NCBI GenBank assembly: GCA_040755055.1
Contig: JBFMBS010000023.1
Location: 8,452-72,451, forward strand
Length of the DNA: 64,000 nucleotides
Direction: 5' to 3'
Source of the DNA: DYJK01 sp040755055
GTDB taxonomy: Bacteria > Bacteroidota > Ignavibacteria > Ignavibacteriales > Melioribacteraceae
This document shows positions 52,454 to 61,403 of this stretch, one piece after another. A program made the translations under genes and the position numbers. Below the pieces are notes generated by a model. That model did no database searches. It worked only from the letters and a program-made list of their open reading frames with translations, and was not told where the DNA came from. Position 1 is the first letter of the stretch; every line of letters begins with the position of its first letter.

Positions 52454-53219
52454 TTTTCGTAATTAGAGATTGGTCCACTTCCTCGAAGTAGTAGTTCTTA
52501 ATCTCTAATTTTTTATCCGGATAGCGCCATATTTCTTTAGTAGGCATAGCTTGTTTTGAGAACTGGTTTGCAGAAGATAGTTTGTTTTTATTTGCAACAA
52601 CATAAAATGGTACTTTATGATTTTTGCATACCGTTGCTAACAGCGAACTTCCAACTTTGTTTACGATATTTCCATTCTTTAGAATAATATCCGCCCCCAC
52701 TAATGCCGCATTACACTTTTGTACTGATTGGTATATCATTGCTTCCGTTATAAGTTTTACATGGATATTAACTCTCAACAAATTTTTAGCTAACACCCGT
52801 CCTTCTAATTTTGGGCGTGATTCACATACTGTGACTTTTAAGTTTGGATTAATCTTTTTTAATTTGGCAAGAATTTCATAAACAGTTTTGCTGTTTGATA
52901 TAGTAATAATGTGGTCAAACTTTTTTAAAATACTTTTACTCTTATCAAACAATTTATCAAATGGGTCGGTAAATTTCTTATCATATTTTTTGAAAAAGTG
53001 ATCGAGAGTTTTATCTTTGAGCTGAGTTGATTTCATATCCTCAAGGTAATTTTGGATTGCTCGAAACGATGATAATTGATTTTTGGCGAGATCAATTATT
53101 TCCGGGAAAAGCTGTATAATCTTTTGTTCTTTTTTCAAATGATTATGCAACTCGAGGAGTAATTCAAAACTTCCCGATGTTTTGTCCGATAGAATTTTAG
53201 TAAGCTTTTTAGCAATCAT
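52440..53219 (-). CDS. eIF2B/MtnA/ribose-1,5-bisphosphate-isomerase family protein
   Basis: 259 aa. VTVCESRPKLEGRVLAKNL and VGADIILKNGNIVNKVGSSLLA are the conserved blocks of the IF-2B superfamily, the latter with the Asp used by MtnA and R15P isomerase. The catalytic Cys of those isomerases (CNTG/CNS motif) is replaced: the equivalent segment reads TISNSKTV, with Ser. It may therefore be a regulatory sugar-phosphate or nucleotide binder or a divergent isomerase. Last gene of a tight operon with a universal stress protein, a CNBD protein and a HisA paralogue. Confidence 0.78.
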   Translation of the reverse strand: MIAKKLTKILSDKTSGSFELLLELHNHLKKEQKIIQLFPEIIDLAKNQLSSFRAIQNYLEDMKSTQLKDKTLDHFFKKYDKKFTDPFDKLFDKSKSILKKFDHIITISNSKTVYEILAKLKKINPNLKVTVCESRPKLEGRVLAKNLLRVNIHVKLITEAMIYQSVQKCNAALVGADIILKNGNIVNKVGSSLLATVCKNHKVPFYVVANKNKLSSANQFSKQAMPTKEIWRYPDKKLEIKNYYFEEVDQSLITKIILD

Positions 53220-53231
53220 CCGATTTTAATT

Positions 53232-53705
53232 TTATGGCTTACTGTTGAATTGAAATCCTTTTATCGGTTCACGTAGAGTTAAAACCGGGCATGGGGCTTT
53301 ACGCACTACTTTTTCAGCAGTACTTCCAAAAAGAATATGTTCTACCCCGGTATGACCATGTGTTGCGATGATAATCAGATCAACATCTTTTTCACGGGCA
53401 GTTTCGTTTATTTCTACAAATGGTTTACCGCTCTTAATTATTGTTTCAACTTCAATCTGAGAACTGATAAAATTTTGAGCAAGATTTTTCAGTTCGGTTT
53501 CTGCACGTTCATGTAAATCGATATCCATGGATGGTATTGCAACTTGTCCCATGCTAAAATCTGCCGGGTAGATTATCGGTTCAACGACATAAATCAAATA
53601 AATTTTTGCATTAAAATTTTTTGAGAATTGAACCGCATACTTAAGAGCATTTTTAGAATAATCGGAGAAGTCGATTGGTACTAAGATTTTTTTTATGAAA
53701 TCCAT
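53232..53705 (-). CDS. Universal stress protein (ATP-binding UspA type)
   Basis: 157 aa single USP domain. ILVPIDFSDYSKNALKYA opens the fold, and ATHGHTGVEHILFGSTAEKVVRKAPCPVLTLR contains the ATP-binding G-2x-G-9x-G(S/T) motif. Such proteins bind ATP or AMP and respond to energy or oxidative stress. The gaps to its neighbours are 10 and 12 bases. Confidence 0.9.
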   Translation of the reverse strand: MDFIKKILVPIDFSDYSKNALKYAVQFSKNFNAKIYLIYVVEPIIYPADFSMGQVAIPSMDIDLHERAETELKNLAQNFISSQIEVETIIKSGKPFVEINETAREKDVDLIIIATHGHTGVEHILFGSTAEKVVRKAPCPVLTLREPIKGFQFNSKP

Positions 53706-53715
53706 GGCTGCCTCC

Positions 53716-54252
53716 TTACTTTGTTCTTATTTTGTTATACAAGGCAAAGTAATCCTGGTTTAAATTTCTTAAACGTGTAGCAATTATTTGTGAAATTCCA
53801 TGTAATATTTTAACACCCTCTTTGGAATGAGTTTCAACAAATTCATCAAGATCGGGCTTGAATATAACTGCAATTTGTGAATCTTTCATAGCGATTGCAG
53901 AAGCCGATCTTTGTTCTTCATCCAACAATGCTAATTCGCCAAAAAAATCGCCCCTACTTAAAGTAGCCAGATCAAATCTTTCACCATCCTCGGTTTCTTG
54001 TGTAATTAAAATTTCCCCGTTGATAATTATATATAATCCAATACCGGGATCATTCTGGTAAAAGATGTATTCATTGGCAGTGTACTGACGGTTGTGAATC
54101 AGTTTAAGCAGCATTTTTAGATGTTTGGCTTCCAGAGTTTTGAAAGGCAGCATGGTCAACAATACTTCTTCGAGCTCATCCCGTTTTGCCGGGGTTTTAA
54201 AAAGATTAGCCCAAAAGCTGCTTTTAGTAATTGTTGTATTATAATTTTCCAT
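53716..54252 (-). CDS. Cyclic-nucleotide-binding-domain protein
   Basis: 178 aa. One cNMP-binding domain: QNDPGIGLYIIINGEILI, then the phosphate-binding cassette GDFFGELALLDEEQRSASA with the conserved Glu and Arg, expected to bind cAMP or cGMP. No helix-turn-helix follows, so it is a signalling protein, not a Crp-type regulator. An N-terminal extension of about 35 residues is unrecognised. Nine bases after the HisA paralogue and 10 before the USP gene. Confidence 0.88.
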   Translation of the reverse strand: MENYNTTITKSSFWANLFKTPAKRDELEEVLLTMLPFKTLEAKHLKMLLKLIHNRQYTANEYIFYQNDPGIGLYIIINGEILITQETEDGERFDLATLSRGDFFGELALLDEEQRSASAIAMKDSQIAVIFKPDLDEFVETHSKEGVKILHGISQIIATRLRNLNQDYFALYNKIRTK

Positions 54253-54261
54253 TGTTACCTC

Positions 54262-55014
54262 TTAATTAAATATTCCTGATTCAGCAACGCGCCAGATCCG
54301 CTGGCAAGGAAATTTGTTCTCGTAAAGTGCACGCCCGATGATAACCGAATCAACAAGATCGCCGGCTTCGCGCTGAAGTTTAATTAAATCTTTATAACCT
54401 CCTATACCTCCGGAATGAGTAATTTTTTTATCCGTTACTAAAGCAACCTGTTTAGTCAATTCAATATTTGGTCCGGTCATCATTCCATTTGTTGAAACAT
54501 CGGTGACAATTATTCTTTCCGCACCAATCGAGATCAAGAATTTTGCATAATCAATCGGCTGTAAATGTGTTCGCTGTTTTCTGCCACGTGTAACAACCTC
54601 ATCATTAACAACATCTATTGCGGCTACCACTTTATTAGGTGTAAATTCATCTAATATTTTTATGAATTCTCTCGGTTTTTCAAATGCTAGAGTCCCGATT
54701 ACTACTCTTGCAACGCCTAAATCAAAAGCTTCCTTTGCGTCATCATAAGTTCTAATACCACCGCCTAATTCTACCGGGATAATTACTGATTCACAGATTT
54801 TTTTTATGATTTCAAAATTAGCTTTTGAGTGTTCATGTGACGAATCAAAATCCACAACATGTAAGCACTTGGCATTCTCTGCCCGCCATATCATAGCCAT
54901 CTCAACCGGATCGTTGCCGTACTCAGCACAATTTAATTCCGGAATTCCTTGCACAACCCGTACTGTCTTTCCATCTTGAATATCAATGGAAGGTATAACT
55001 AAAATTTTGGTCAT
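54262..55014 (-). CDS. HisA paralogue (phosphoribosyl isomerase fold)
   Basis: 250 aa HisA-family TIM barrel. IPSIDIQDGKTVRV has the first catalytic Asp, ELGGGIRTYDD the phosphate loop, AAIDVVNDEV the second Asp, and THSGGIGG the second phosphate loop; the C terminus KFPCQRIWRVAESGIFN is unlike the operon HisA. Both catalytic Asp are kept, so it may be an active isomerase of a related aminoaldose phosphate, perhaps a TrpF- or PriA-like role, or of a new substrate. It heads an operon of CNBD, USP and eIF2B-family genes, not a his locus. Confidence 0.85.
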   Translation of the reverse strand: MTKILVIPSIDIQDGKTVRVVQGIPELNCAEYGNDPVEMAMIWRAENAKCLHVVDFDSSHEHSKANFEIIKKICESVIIPVELGGGIRTYDDAKEAFDLGVARVVIGTLAFEKPREFIKILDEFTPNKVVAAIDVVNDEVVTRGRKQRTHLQPIDYAKFLISIGAERIIVTDVSTNGMMTGPNIELTKQVALVTDKKITHSGGIGGYKDLIKLQREAGDLVDSVIIGRALYENKFPCQRIWRVAESGIFN

Positions 55015-55290
55015 TTTGAAAGATAATTTTTATTGAAAAGTTTTGATAAATATTTTCTTAATTAAAGTAAGTAATTTTTAACTTTATAAAAATTATTTTT
55101 TTGAAATGAGATACACCCGATAAATGATTAACCATTGTTAACGTTTCTAAAATAACTATTTGCTCTGGAAAATTAAATCGGGTCGTTTTCTTATCGAATA
55201 ATACAATGTCTCTTTTCATTTGTTAATCGATAGAAACTTTGTTATTAGTTTCTTGACTTTCCAAGCCCTATTAACCATATTTCGTCACAT

Positions 55291-56124
55291 ATGATAAAGG
55301 ATTTAACCTTTTCAGCTTCGGACGGAGAGAAATTACACATCACTACTCATGTATATGAGAATTTGTTTTTAGGTAATTCGATTATTTTTGTTCATGGTTT
55401 TAAGGGATTTAAGGATTGGGGATTTGGGCCGTATTTAGCAGATTTTTTCGCAAAAAAAGGTTTTCAGTCGATATTATTTAATTTTTCGCATAATGGAATA
55501 GAGGAAAATTCTACAGAATTTACTGAACTGGATAAATTTGCCGATAATACATTTTCGAGAGAAATTAGAGAATTATCTGAGCTGATCAATGCGCTAAGAG
55601 ATAATTTTTTTGATTTAGGCGCTAAGGGTAGAATAGGGTTGTTAGGTCACAGTAGAGGAGGTGCAGTTTCAATATTGACGGGATCGAAAAGAAATGATAT
55701 CGCGGCTCTTGCAGTTTGGGCTTCCATTTCAAAATTAAATCGATATTCCCGAAGACAAAAAGAGGAATGGCGTAAGAAAGGTAAATTTGAAGTTATGAAT
55801 ATGCGGACGAAACAAATCATGAAATTGAATTTGTCTTTACTTGAGGATATAGAACAAAACTCAACCGGTTCATTAAATATTGAAAAAGCGGTGAAGAATT
55901 TAAATACGCCGTTATTAATCGCACATGGTGATCAGGATCTTGCTGTGCCGGTAAGTGAAGGTGAGCAATTGTATGATTGGGCTGATAAATCGAATACTGA
56001 GTTATATAAATTGTACGGTACCGGTCATACTTTTGATATTGTTCACCCTTTTAAAGGATCAAATCCAAAATTTGATAGATTATTACAAAAAACTTCTGAT
56101 TTTTTTACTAGTAAACTAAATTAA
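55291..56124 (+). CDS. Alpha/beta hydrolase
   Basis: 277 aa. IIFVHGFKGFKDWG is the oxyanion loop, GLLGHSRGGAVS the nucleophile elbow (Ser), AHGDQDLAVP the Asp region and GTGHTFDIVHPF the His. Cytoplasmic, with no signal peptide. The substrate is unknown; similar to serine aminopeptidase- or dienelactone hydrolase-type proteins. It is 14 bases upstream of bioY. Confidence 0.87.
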   Translation: MIKDLTFSASDGEKLHITTHVYENLFLGNSIIFVHGFKGFKDWGFGPYLADFFAKKGFQSILFNFSHNGIEENSTEFTELDKFADNTFSREIRELSELINALRDNFFDLGAKGRIGLLGHSRGGAVSILTGSKRNDIAALAVWASISKLNRYSRRQKEEWRKKGKFEVMNMRTKQIMKLNLSLLEDIEQNSTGSLNIEKAVKNLNTPLLIAHGDQDLAVPVSEGEQLYDWADKSNTELYKLYGTGHTFDIVHPFKGSNPKFDRLLQKTSDFFTSKLN

Positions 56125-56138
56125 ATAATGAGGGAATT

Positions 56139-56714
56139 ATGCTGATTAAAGAAAATGCAAAATCCAATACCCTGATAGAGATTCTTTCTAAAGTTAGAAA
56201 CTCACAAATATTTTGGATAGTTACTTTTTCATTTTTAACATTTCTTGGTGCTCAAGTTACCATCCCAACACAACCGGTACCGTTTACACTCCAGACGATG
56301 ATTGTTTTGTTATCCGGTGCCTTTCTTGGCTCAAGAAACGGTGCATTGTCTCAAATTACCTATTTGTTAGCCGGCTCTTTAGGATTGCCAATCTTTGCGG
56401 AATACAGTTTCGGTTTTGCAAAGTTGTTTGGTCCAACCGGCGGTTATTTATTGGCTTTTCCAATAGCGGCATACATTACCGGGCTAATTATTGAAAACAA
56501 AAGATCAACTCTTAGAATTGGAATAGGGATGATACTTGGTTCATTAATTATTTTATTGTCCGGTTCTTTATTCCTTTCACTTTTTATGAATGGTAATATT
56601 AAGAATGCTTTATTCTCCGGTGCGATTATTTTCTCGGTATGGGATGTAATTAAAATATCTGCTTCGATAAGTATTTATAAAGCCTTTTCGAAAAAATTTC
56701 CCCGACTCCCATAA
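56139..56714 (+). CDS. bioY: BioY biotin transporter substrate-binding subunit
   Basis: 191 aa, six predicted membrane helices. IPTQPVPFTLQTMIVLLSGAFLGSRNGALSQITYLLAGSLGLPIFA and FGPTGGYLLAFPIAAYITG are the BioY hallmarks. It is the S-component of an ECF transporter; no bioM/bioN ATPase and T-component genes lie nearby, so it may act alone or with shared ECF components. Confidence 0.93.
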   Translation: MLIKENAKSNTLIEILSKVRNSQIFWIVTFSFLTFLGAQVTIPTQPVPFTLQTMIVLLSGAFLGSRNGALSQITYLLAGSLGLPIFAEYSFGFAKLFGPTGGYLLAFPIAAYITGLIIENKRSTLRIGIGMILGSLIILLSGSLFLSLFMNGNIKNALFSGAIIFSVWDVIKISASISIYKAFSKKFPRLP

Positions 56715-56729
56715 CAAAAAGAACTGTCA

Positions 56730-58736
56730 ATGACAACCAAAAATCTTTTATTCGTCGTTGTTTTCTTTTTTGCGTTCGGGTTTTTATTCTATAACCTTCG
56801 TAAAATAGTTTCTTATATAAAACTTGGGCATAAAGAGAACCGCTTTGATAATGTGCCGGAACGAATAAAAAATGTTTTGAAGATCGCTTTCGGACAGACA
56901 AAATTATTGCGGGAACCAATTGCCGGCTCAATCCATTTTTTGATCTTCTGGGGTTTTATACTTTTCCTTTTTGCCGTTCTTGAAGCTATAATTCAGGGAT
57001 TTTATTCACCGTTTAGTCTTGAGTTTTTAGGACCAATATTTTCATTAATAACTTTTACCCAGGATATTTTCGGATTACTTTTGATTATTGCGGTTGTGTG
57101 GGCTTTGTACAGAAGGTTTGTTCAGAAAGTTAAAAGACTCGATGTTGGTAAGGAAGGCAATTTTGATGCTGCATTGATTTTATTGATGATTTTTGGTGTT
57201 GTAATATCGATGTTTGGGCAAAACATTACGCATGTTGCCAATAACAATTTTGTTCTGAATGATTATGAAATAAGACCCATCTCCGCAAATTTAAGTTCTA
57301 TTTTATTTGCCGGTCCCGGTGAATTAACTTCGATTCTTTATGAAATTTGTTGGTGGATGCATATACTAATAGTTTTTGCATTCATGAATTTTCTTCCTTA
57401 CTCAAAACATTTTCATGTTATTACCTCAATCCCTAACGTGTACTTTTCGAAAGTCGGTGTTAGTAAGCATTCACTTAAAAAAATCAATTTAGAGGATGAG
57501 AATATTAGTCAATACGGTGCGGCAGATATTGAACATTTTACATGGAAACAGATACTTGATGGATTTGCATGTACTGAGTGTGGTAGATGCACAGCTTCAT
57601 GCCCGGCTGCGAATACCGGCAAAAAATTATCGCCGAGAGATATCATTGTGCAAATAAGGCATCGTACGGAAGAAAAAGCACCATTAGTGTTGGCAAAGAT
57701 ATCTGATGATAATGAAATAATTCAAAAAACATTGGTACACAATTATATTTCCGATGAAGAATTATGGGCATGCACAACTTGCATGGCTTGTGTTTACGAA
57801 TGCCCGGTTACGATTGAGCATGTAGATTCAATTGTGGATATGAGAAGAAATCTTGTATTGATGGAATCTCAATTTCCATCGGAGCTAAACACAGTTTTCA
57901 AAAATATTGAGGCAAATTTCACTCCCTGGGCATTCAATTGGCAAGATAGGGCTAATTGGGCAGATGGAATGGGCATCAAAACAATGGCAGATGACCCAAA
58001 TGGCGAAATTTTGTTCTGGGTTGGGTGTGCCGGCTCGTTCGATGCAAGGTATCAAAAAGTAACTAAAACAATTGCAAAATTGATGCAAATTGCTAATATT
58101 GACTTTAGAATCCTTGGAACAGAAGAAAAATGTAACGGTGATACTGCCAGAAGACTAGGTAATGAGTATCTTGCACAGACTTTAATGCAAGAAAATGTAG
58201 AAACGTTAAATAATTATGGAGTGAAAAAAATTGTTACCGGCTGTCCACACTGTTATAATTCATTGAAAAATGAGTTTCCACAGTTTGGCGGAAATTTTGA
58301 AGTTCTTCATCATACTGAATTAATTGAGCAGCTTCTCTTAGAAGGGAAGTTGAAAGTTAAGAACAAGGAATTAAATTCTAAAATTACTTATCATGATTCG
58401 TGTTATTTGGGGCGTTATAATGATATTTATGATTCACCACGCAATTCATTGAAAAAAGTAAACGGTGTTGAATTAATTGAAATGGAAAGAAATAGAGATA
58501 AAGGATTTTGTTGCGGTGCCGGTGGTGGTAGAATGTTTTTAGAAGAAACCGAAGGGACAAGAATTAATATCAATAGGGCAGAAGAAGCAATTAAAACTGA
58601 GGCTGATACTGTTGCTTCTGCGTGCCCGTTTTGTATGACGATGATGAATGATGGATTAAAATCTTTAGAAAAAACTGATAATGTTACCGTCAAGGATATA
58701 TCAGAAATTATACTCGAGAATGTAATTAGTAATTAA
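56730..58736 (+). CDS. Membrane-bound heterodisulfide-reductase-like (CCG domain) oxidoreductase
   Basis: 668 aa. The first 230 residues carry about five transmembrane helices of the nitrate-reductase-gamma/cytochrome-b type with His residues for haem. Two [4Fe-4S] motifs follow (CTECGRCTASCPA and CTTCMACVYECPV), then two CCG domains with the non-cubane cluster pattern GCPHCYNS...HDSCYLGR...FCCGAGGG...CPFC, like HdrD. It probably links quinone or menaquinone to a soluble electron donor or thiol. The substrate is unknown; the family is common in this bacterial group. 15 bases after bioY. Confidence 0.87.
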   Translation: MTTKNLLFVVVFFFAFGFLFYNLRKIVSYIKLGHKENRFDNVPERIKNVLKIAFGQTKLLREPIAGSIHFLIFWGFILFLFAVLEAIIQGFYSPFSLEFLGPIFSLITFTQDIFGLLLIIAVVWALYRRFVQKVKRLDVGKEGNFDAALILLMIFGVVISMFGQNITHVANNNFVLNDYEIRPISANLSSILFAGPGELTSILYEICWWMHILIVFAFMNFLPYSKHFHVITSIPNVYFSKVGVSKHSLKKINLEDENISQYGAADIEHFTWKQILDGFACTECGRCTASCPAANTGKKLSPRDIIVQIRHRTEEKAPLVLAKISDDNEIIQKTLVHNYISDEELWACTTCMACVYECPVTIEHVDSIVDMRRNLVLMESQFPSELNTVFKNIEANFTPWAFNWQDRANWADGMGIKTMADDPNGEILFWVGCAGSFDARYQKVTKTIAKLMQIANIDFRILGTEEKCNGDTARRLGNEYLAQTLMQENVETLNNYGVKKIVTGCPHCYNSLKNEFPQFGGNFEVLHHTELIEQLLLEGKLKVKNKELNSKITYHDSCYLGRYNDIYDSPRNSLKKVNGVELIEMERNRDKGFCCGAGGGRMFLEETEGTRININRAEEAIKTEADTVASACPFCMTMMNDGLKSLEKTDNVTVKDISEIILENVISN

Positions 58737-58765
58737 CCAAGTATAACAATATCAAGGAGGTATTC

Positions 58766-58960
58766 ATGCAAAAATATCATAACCTAATCGAGTTTGTAAA
58801 AACTCTGGAAGGTGATGTTGTAAAGTTTTATGAAAAAGGGCAGTCTGCCGCCGGTACCCGATTAAGAAAAGGGTTAAGCGAATTGAAAAGATTAGCCCAA
58901 GAAATTCGTAATGAAGTTCAAGATGTAAAAGCCCAAAGAAAAGGCGAAAAAGGCAGCTAA
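58766..58960 (+). CDS. Hc1-like small histone-H1-type protein
   Basis: 64 aa. IEFVKTLEGDVVKFYEKGQSAAGTRLRKGLSELKRLAQEIRNEVQDVKAQRK matches the short bacterial Hc1/H1-like family seen in Bacteroidota and Chlamydiae: an acidic start, a GTR-RKxLxELK core and a basic tail. It probably binds DNA and compacts the nucleoid. A perfect AAGGAGG precedes ATG 58766, suggesting high expression; it is followed by a terminator. Confidence 0.78.
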   Translation: MQKYHNLIEFVKTLEGDVVKFYEKGQSAAGTRLRKGLSELKRLAQEIRNEVQDVKAQRKGEKGS

Positions 58961-58983
58961 TATTTCTTTGATGCAAATTTAAT

Positions 58984-59017
58984 AGCTGGGTCAATTTCTA
59001 TTGATCCGGCTTTTTTT
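58984..59017 (+). terminator. Terminator of the histone-like gene
   Basis: AGCTGGGTCAA (58984-58994) pairs with TTGATCCGGCT (59001-59011; two G-U pairs), loop TTTCTA, then a T-run to 59017. Confidence 0.88.
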
Positions 59018-59021
59018 ATAT

Positions 59022-60155
59022 ATGAAAAACAAAATTCTTTTACTTATACCTATCGGTTTATTCCTAATAGTCAGCGGAATTAATGATATTCACCGCGTGA
59101 CTGCTCCTTTTCCCGATACTTCGGGGGTAAAAAAAATTACTTTATCTTTTGTTGGTGATATAATGTGTCATACTCCACAATTAGACTATGCAAGAATTGA
59201 CAGTGATAGTTTCGATTTTAAACCGGTATTTAGAGAGGTAAAAAAATATTTATCGGAATCTGACCTGACATTTGGTAATCTTGAAACGGTTATTGGTGGC
59301 TCAAAATTTAAGTTTACCGGATATCCATTGTTTAATTCACCGATTGAACTTCTAGAAGCCTTAAATGATTCCGGCTTTGATATTTTATTTACATCGAACA
59401 ATCATTCGCTTGATAAGGGAGTAGATGGGATTTTTAACACAATAAATAACATCTCAAATTACGGTATGAAAGCAGAAGGTACTTATACGTCCGAGACTGG
59501 CAAAGATTCTTTGACTATCTTTGAAGTGGGTGGTTTTAAGTTGGGGATTTTATCATACACTTATGGTCTTAACGGTAATTTTTTATCTAAAAAATTTCTT
59601 TATGCTGTTAATTTGATTGACACAACTCAAATAAAATATAATCTACAAAAATGCAAGCTGCTGGATACAGATATAAATATAATTTATTTCCATTTTGGAG
59701 AAGAATATTCTCACCGACCGTCAAAGTATCAGGAAGAAATTGTTGAGAAAACTTTTTCGTATGGTGCAGATATAATAGTTGCTAGTCATCCACACGTAGT
59801 GCAGCCGATTCGTTATTATAAAAAACAAAACGGTAATCTTGACAGAGGGATTGTTGCCTACTCTTTGGGAAATTTTATTTCGAACCAGAGATGGCGTTTT
59901 TCTGATGCCGGTCTAATACTTAATATTGAACTTTCTAAGGACATTAAAGATTCTGTTTGGATAAGTGATGTTTCAATCATTCCAACTTGGGTTTATAAAG
60001 GTAATACCGGTATCAAAAATGAGTTTGTCATAGTTCCTTCCGATACTCTGCTGCATCCTATACCAAAATATATTTTGCCTTCCGATAAGAGTAAGTTACT
60101 CCAAAGCTACAATGATGTTTTATCTAAATATGAATTAAAAAATAAATCTGATTAG
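59022..60155 (+). CDS. CapA-family (poly-gamma-glutamate/capsule type) metallophosphoesterase-like protein
   Basis: 377 aa. Signal-anchor helix (residues 1-20), then ITLSFVGDIMCHTPQLDYA, GNLETVIGG, LFTSNNHSLDKG, YFHFGEEYSHRPS and IIVASHPHVVQPI, the CapA-type PGA_cap blocks with metal-binding His/Asp. The frame is open from TTG 59001, but that lies inside the terminator stem; ATG 59022 is chosen. Role unknown; the family occurs far beyond capsule-producing bacteria. Confidence 0.83.
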   Translation: MKNKILLLIPIGLFLIVSGINDIHRVTAPFPDTSGVKKITLSFVGDIMCHTPQLDYARIDSDSFDFKPVFREVKKYLSESDLTFGNLETVIGGSKFKFTGYPLFNSPIELLEALNDSGFDILFTSNNHSLDKGVDGIFNTINNISNYGMKAEGTYTSETGKDSLTIFEVGGFKLGILSYTYGLNGNFLSKKFLYAVNLIDTTQIKYNLQKCKLLDTDINIIYFHFGEEYSHRPSKYQEEIVEKTFSYGADIIVASHPHVVQPIRYYKKQNGNLDRGIVAYSLGNFISNQRWRFSDAGLILNIELSKDIKDSVWISDVSIIPTWVYKGNTGIKNEFVIVPSDTLLHPIPKYILPSDKSKLLQSYNDVLSKYELKNKSD

Positions 60156-60160
60156 TTATC

Positions 60161-60189
60161 TTGATATTCATTTCATTTTCATATTTTTG
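60161..60189 (+). promoter_or_regulatory. Promoter of the MFS/dusB/apt operon
   Basis: TTG 60161-60163, an 18-base spacer, and TAttTTTG 60182-60189 followed by CAC. This is a good match to the Bacteroidota-type promoter. The start codon at 60213 lies 23 bases beyond. Confidence 0.62.
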
Positions 60190-60212
60190 CACATTACTTA
60201 AACACAATTTGA

Positions 60213-61403
60213 ATGAAAAATAAAGCTTCGCTTACCATCATCTTTATTACAATTTTTATTGATTTGATGGGATTTGGCATACTTATCCCGATACTACCTA
60301 CATTTGCAAGTAAGGATTTGGGAATCTCTGATTTTGGCATTGGATTAATAGTTGCTGTCTTCTCGTTAATGCAATTTATTTTTAATCCAATGCTCGGTAA
60401 GTTATCTGATAAATTAGGAAGACGACCGGTAATTTTAATTACTCAAATTATAACCGCAATTTCATATCTAATTTTTGCTTTTGCTGATTCATTTTTTGTT
60501 CTGCTATTCTCCAGAATGTTAGCCGGATTGGGAGGAAGCAATATTGGTGTTGCACAAGCATACATTGCAGATATTACAACCAAAGAAGAACGCTCGAAAG
60601 GGATGGGGTTAATTGGCGCAGCATTTGGTTTGGGCTTTGTATTTGGTCCGGTTGTCGGTGCGTTTCTGTCAAAGTATGGTTATCATGTCGCCGGTATCGG
60701 GAGTGCATTTTTTACTTTAACGGCTTTTATTTTTGCATTATTCAATTTACCCGAATCTATCAGAGAAAAGAACGGAAATAAAATCGAAATAAAAATATTC
60801 GATCTAAATTTTGCTAAGAAGATATTTGCTAATCCGGGACTTAGCTTTTTAATTTTTCTTTTTTTCTTAATCATATTTTCTTTCGCAAATATTTATGGAA
60901 CATTTGCTATACTTGGCTATAAATTTTATGGCTTTAGTGATCAACAAAATGGGATACTTTTTGGCGTAAGTGGAATTGTAGGTGCAATTGTACAAGCTGC
61001 ATTTATCCGAGTTCTTTCGCGTAAATTAAAAGATTATACTATTGTAATTTTAGGAATAATCTTTATGACTGCCGGTTTAGGGCTATTGCCTTATGGTGGA
61101 AATTTTGCCGGTGTTGCTGTTGTAATTTCTGCATTATCAATTGGTTCAGGTATTTTGCAACCAATGATACCAAGCATGATTTCAAAACTCTCGCCAGAAG
61201 ACCAACAAGGTGCGGTTTTAGGATTTAGTCAATCGGTTTCTGCATTAGCAAGGGTTCTTGGTCCGTTATGGGGCGGTTTTTCCTTTGAAGTTCTTGGTTA
61301 TCAATTTCCTTTTTTAACCGGTGCACTTTTTACGTTTATAGCGTTGGTTGCATGTTTCTATTTTATGAATTCAGAAAGGATGAAAAGATCTGACGATGTT
61401 TAA
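60213..61403 (+). CDS. MFS (DHA1/TetA-like) transporter
   Basis: 396 aa, 12 predicted membrane helices. Loop 2-3 reads GKLSDKLGRRPVI (motif A), and RMLAGLGGSNIGVAQAYIADIT followed by GAAFGLGFVFGPVVGAFL are the motif B and C equivalents of drug:H+ antiporters such as TetA. The substrate is unknown; a tetracycline-resistance claim is not justified from sequence. The last 8 bases overlap dusB. Confidence 0.88.
   Translation: MKNKASLTIIFITIFIDLMGFGILIPILPTFASKDLGISDFGIGLIVAVFSLMQFIFNPMLGKLSDKLGRRPVILITQIITAISYLIFAFADSFFVLLFSRMLAGLGGSNIGVAQAYIADITTKEERSKGMGLIGAAFGLGFVFGPVVGAFLSKYGYHVAGIGSAFFTLTAFIFALFNLPESIREKNGNKIEIKIFDLNFAKKIFANPGLSFLIFLFFLIIFSFANIYGTFAILGYKFYGFSDQQNGILFGVSGIVGAIVQAAFIRVLSRKLKDYTIVILGIIFMTAGLGLLPYGGNFAGVAVVISALSIGSGILQPMIPSMISKLSPEDQQGAVLGFSQSVSALARVLGPLWGGFSFEVLGYQFPFLTGALFTFIALVACFYFMNSERMKRSDDV

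Noticed and set aside
59001..59021. TTG start of the CapA-like gene
   Set aside because: It lies inside the stem of a strong terminator; ATG 59022 begins directly at the signal anchor.
60213..61403. Tetracycline-resistance gene
   Set aside because: The transporter shows general DHA1/TetA motifs, but nothing specific for tetracycline, and it sits in an operon with dusB and apt.
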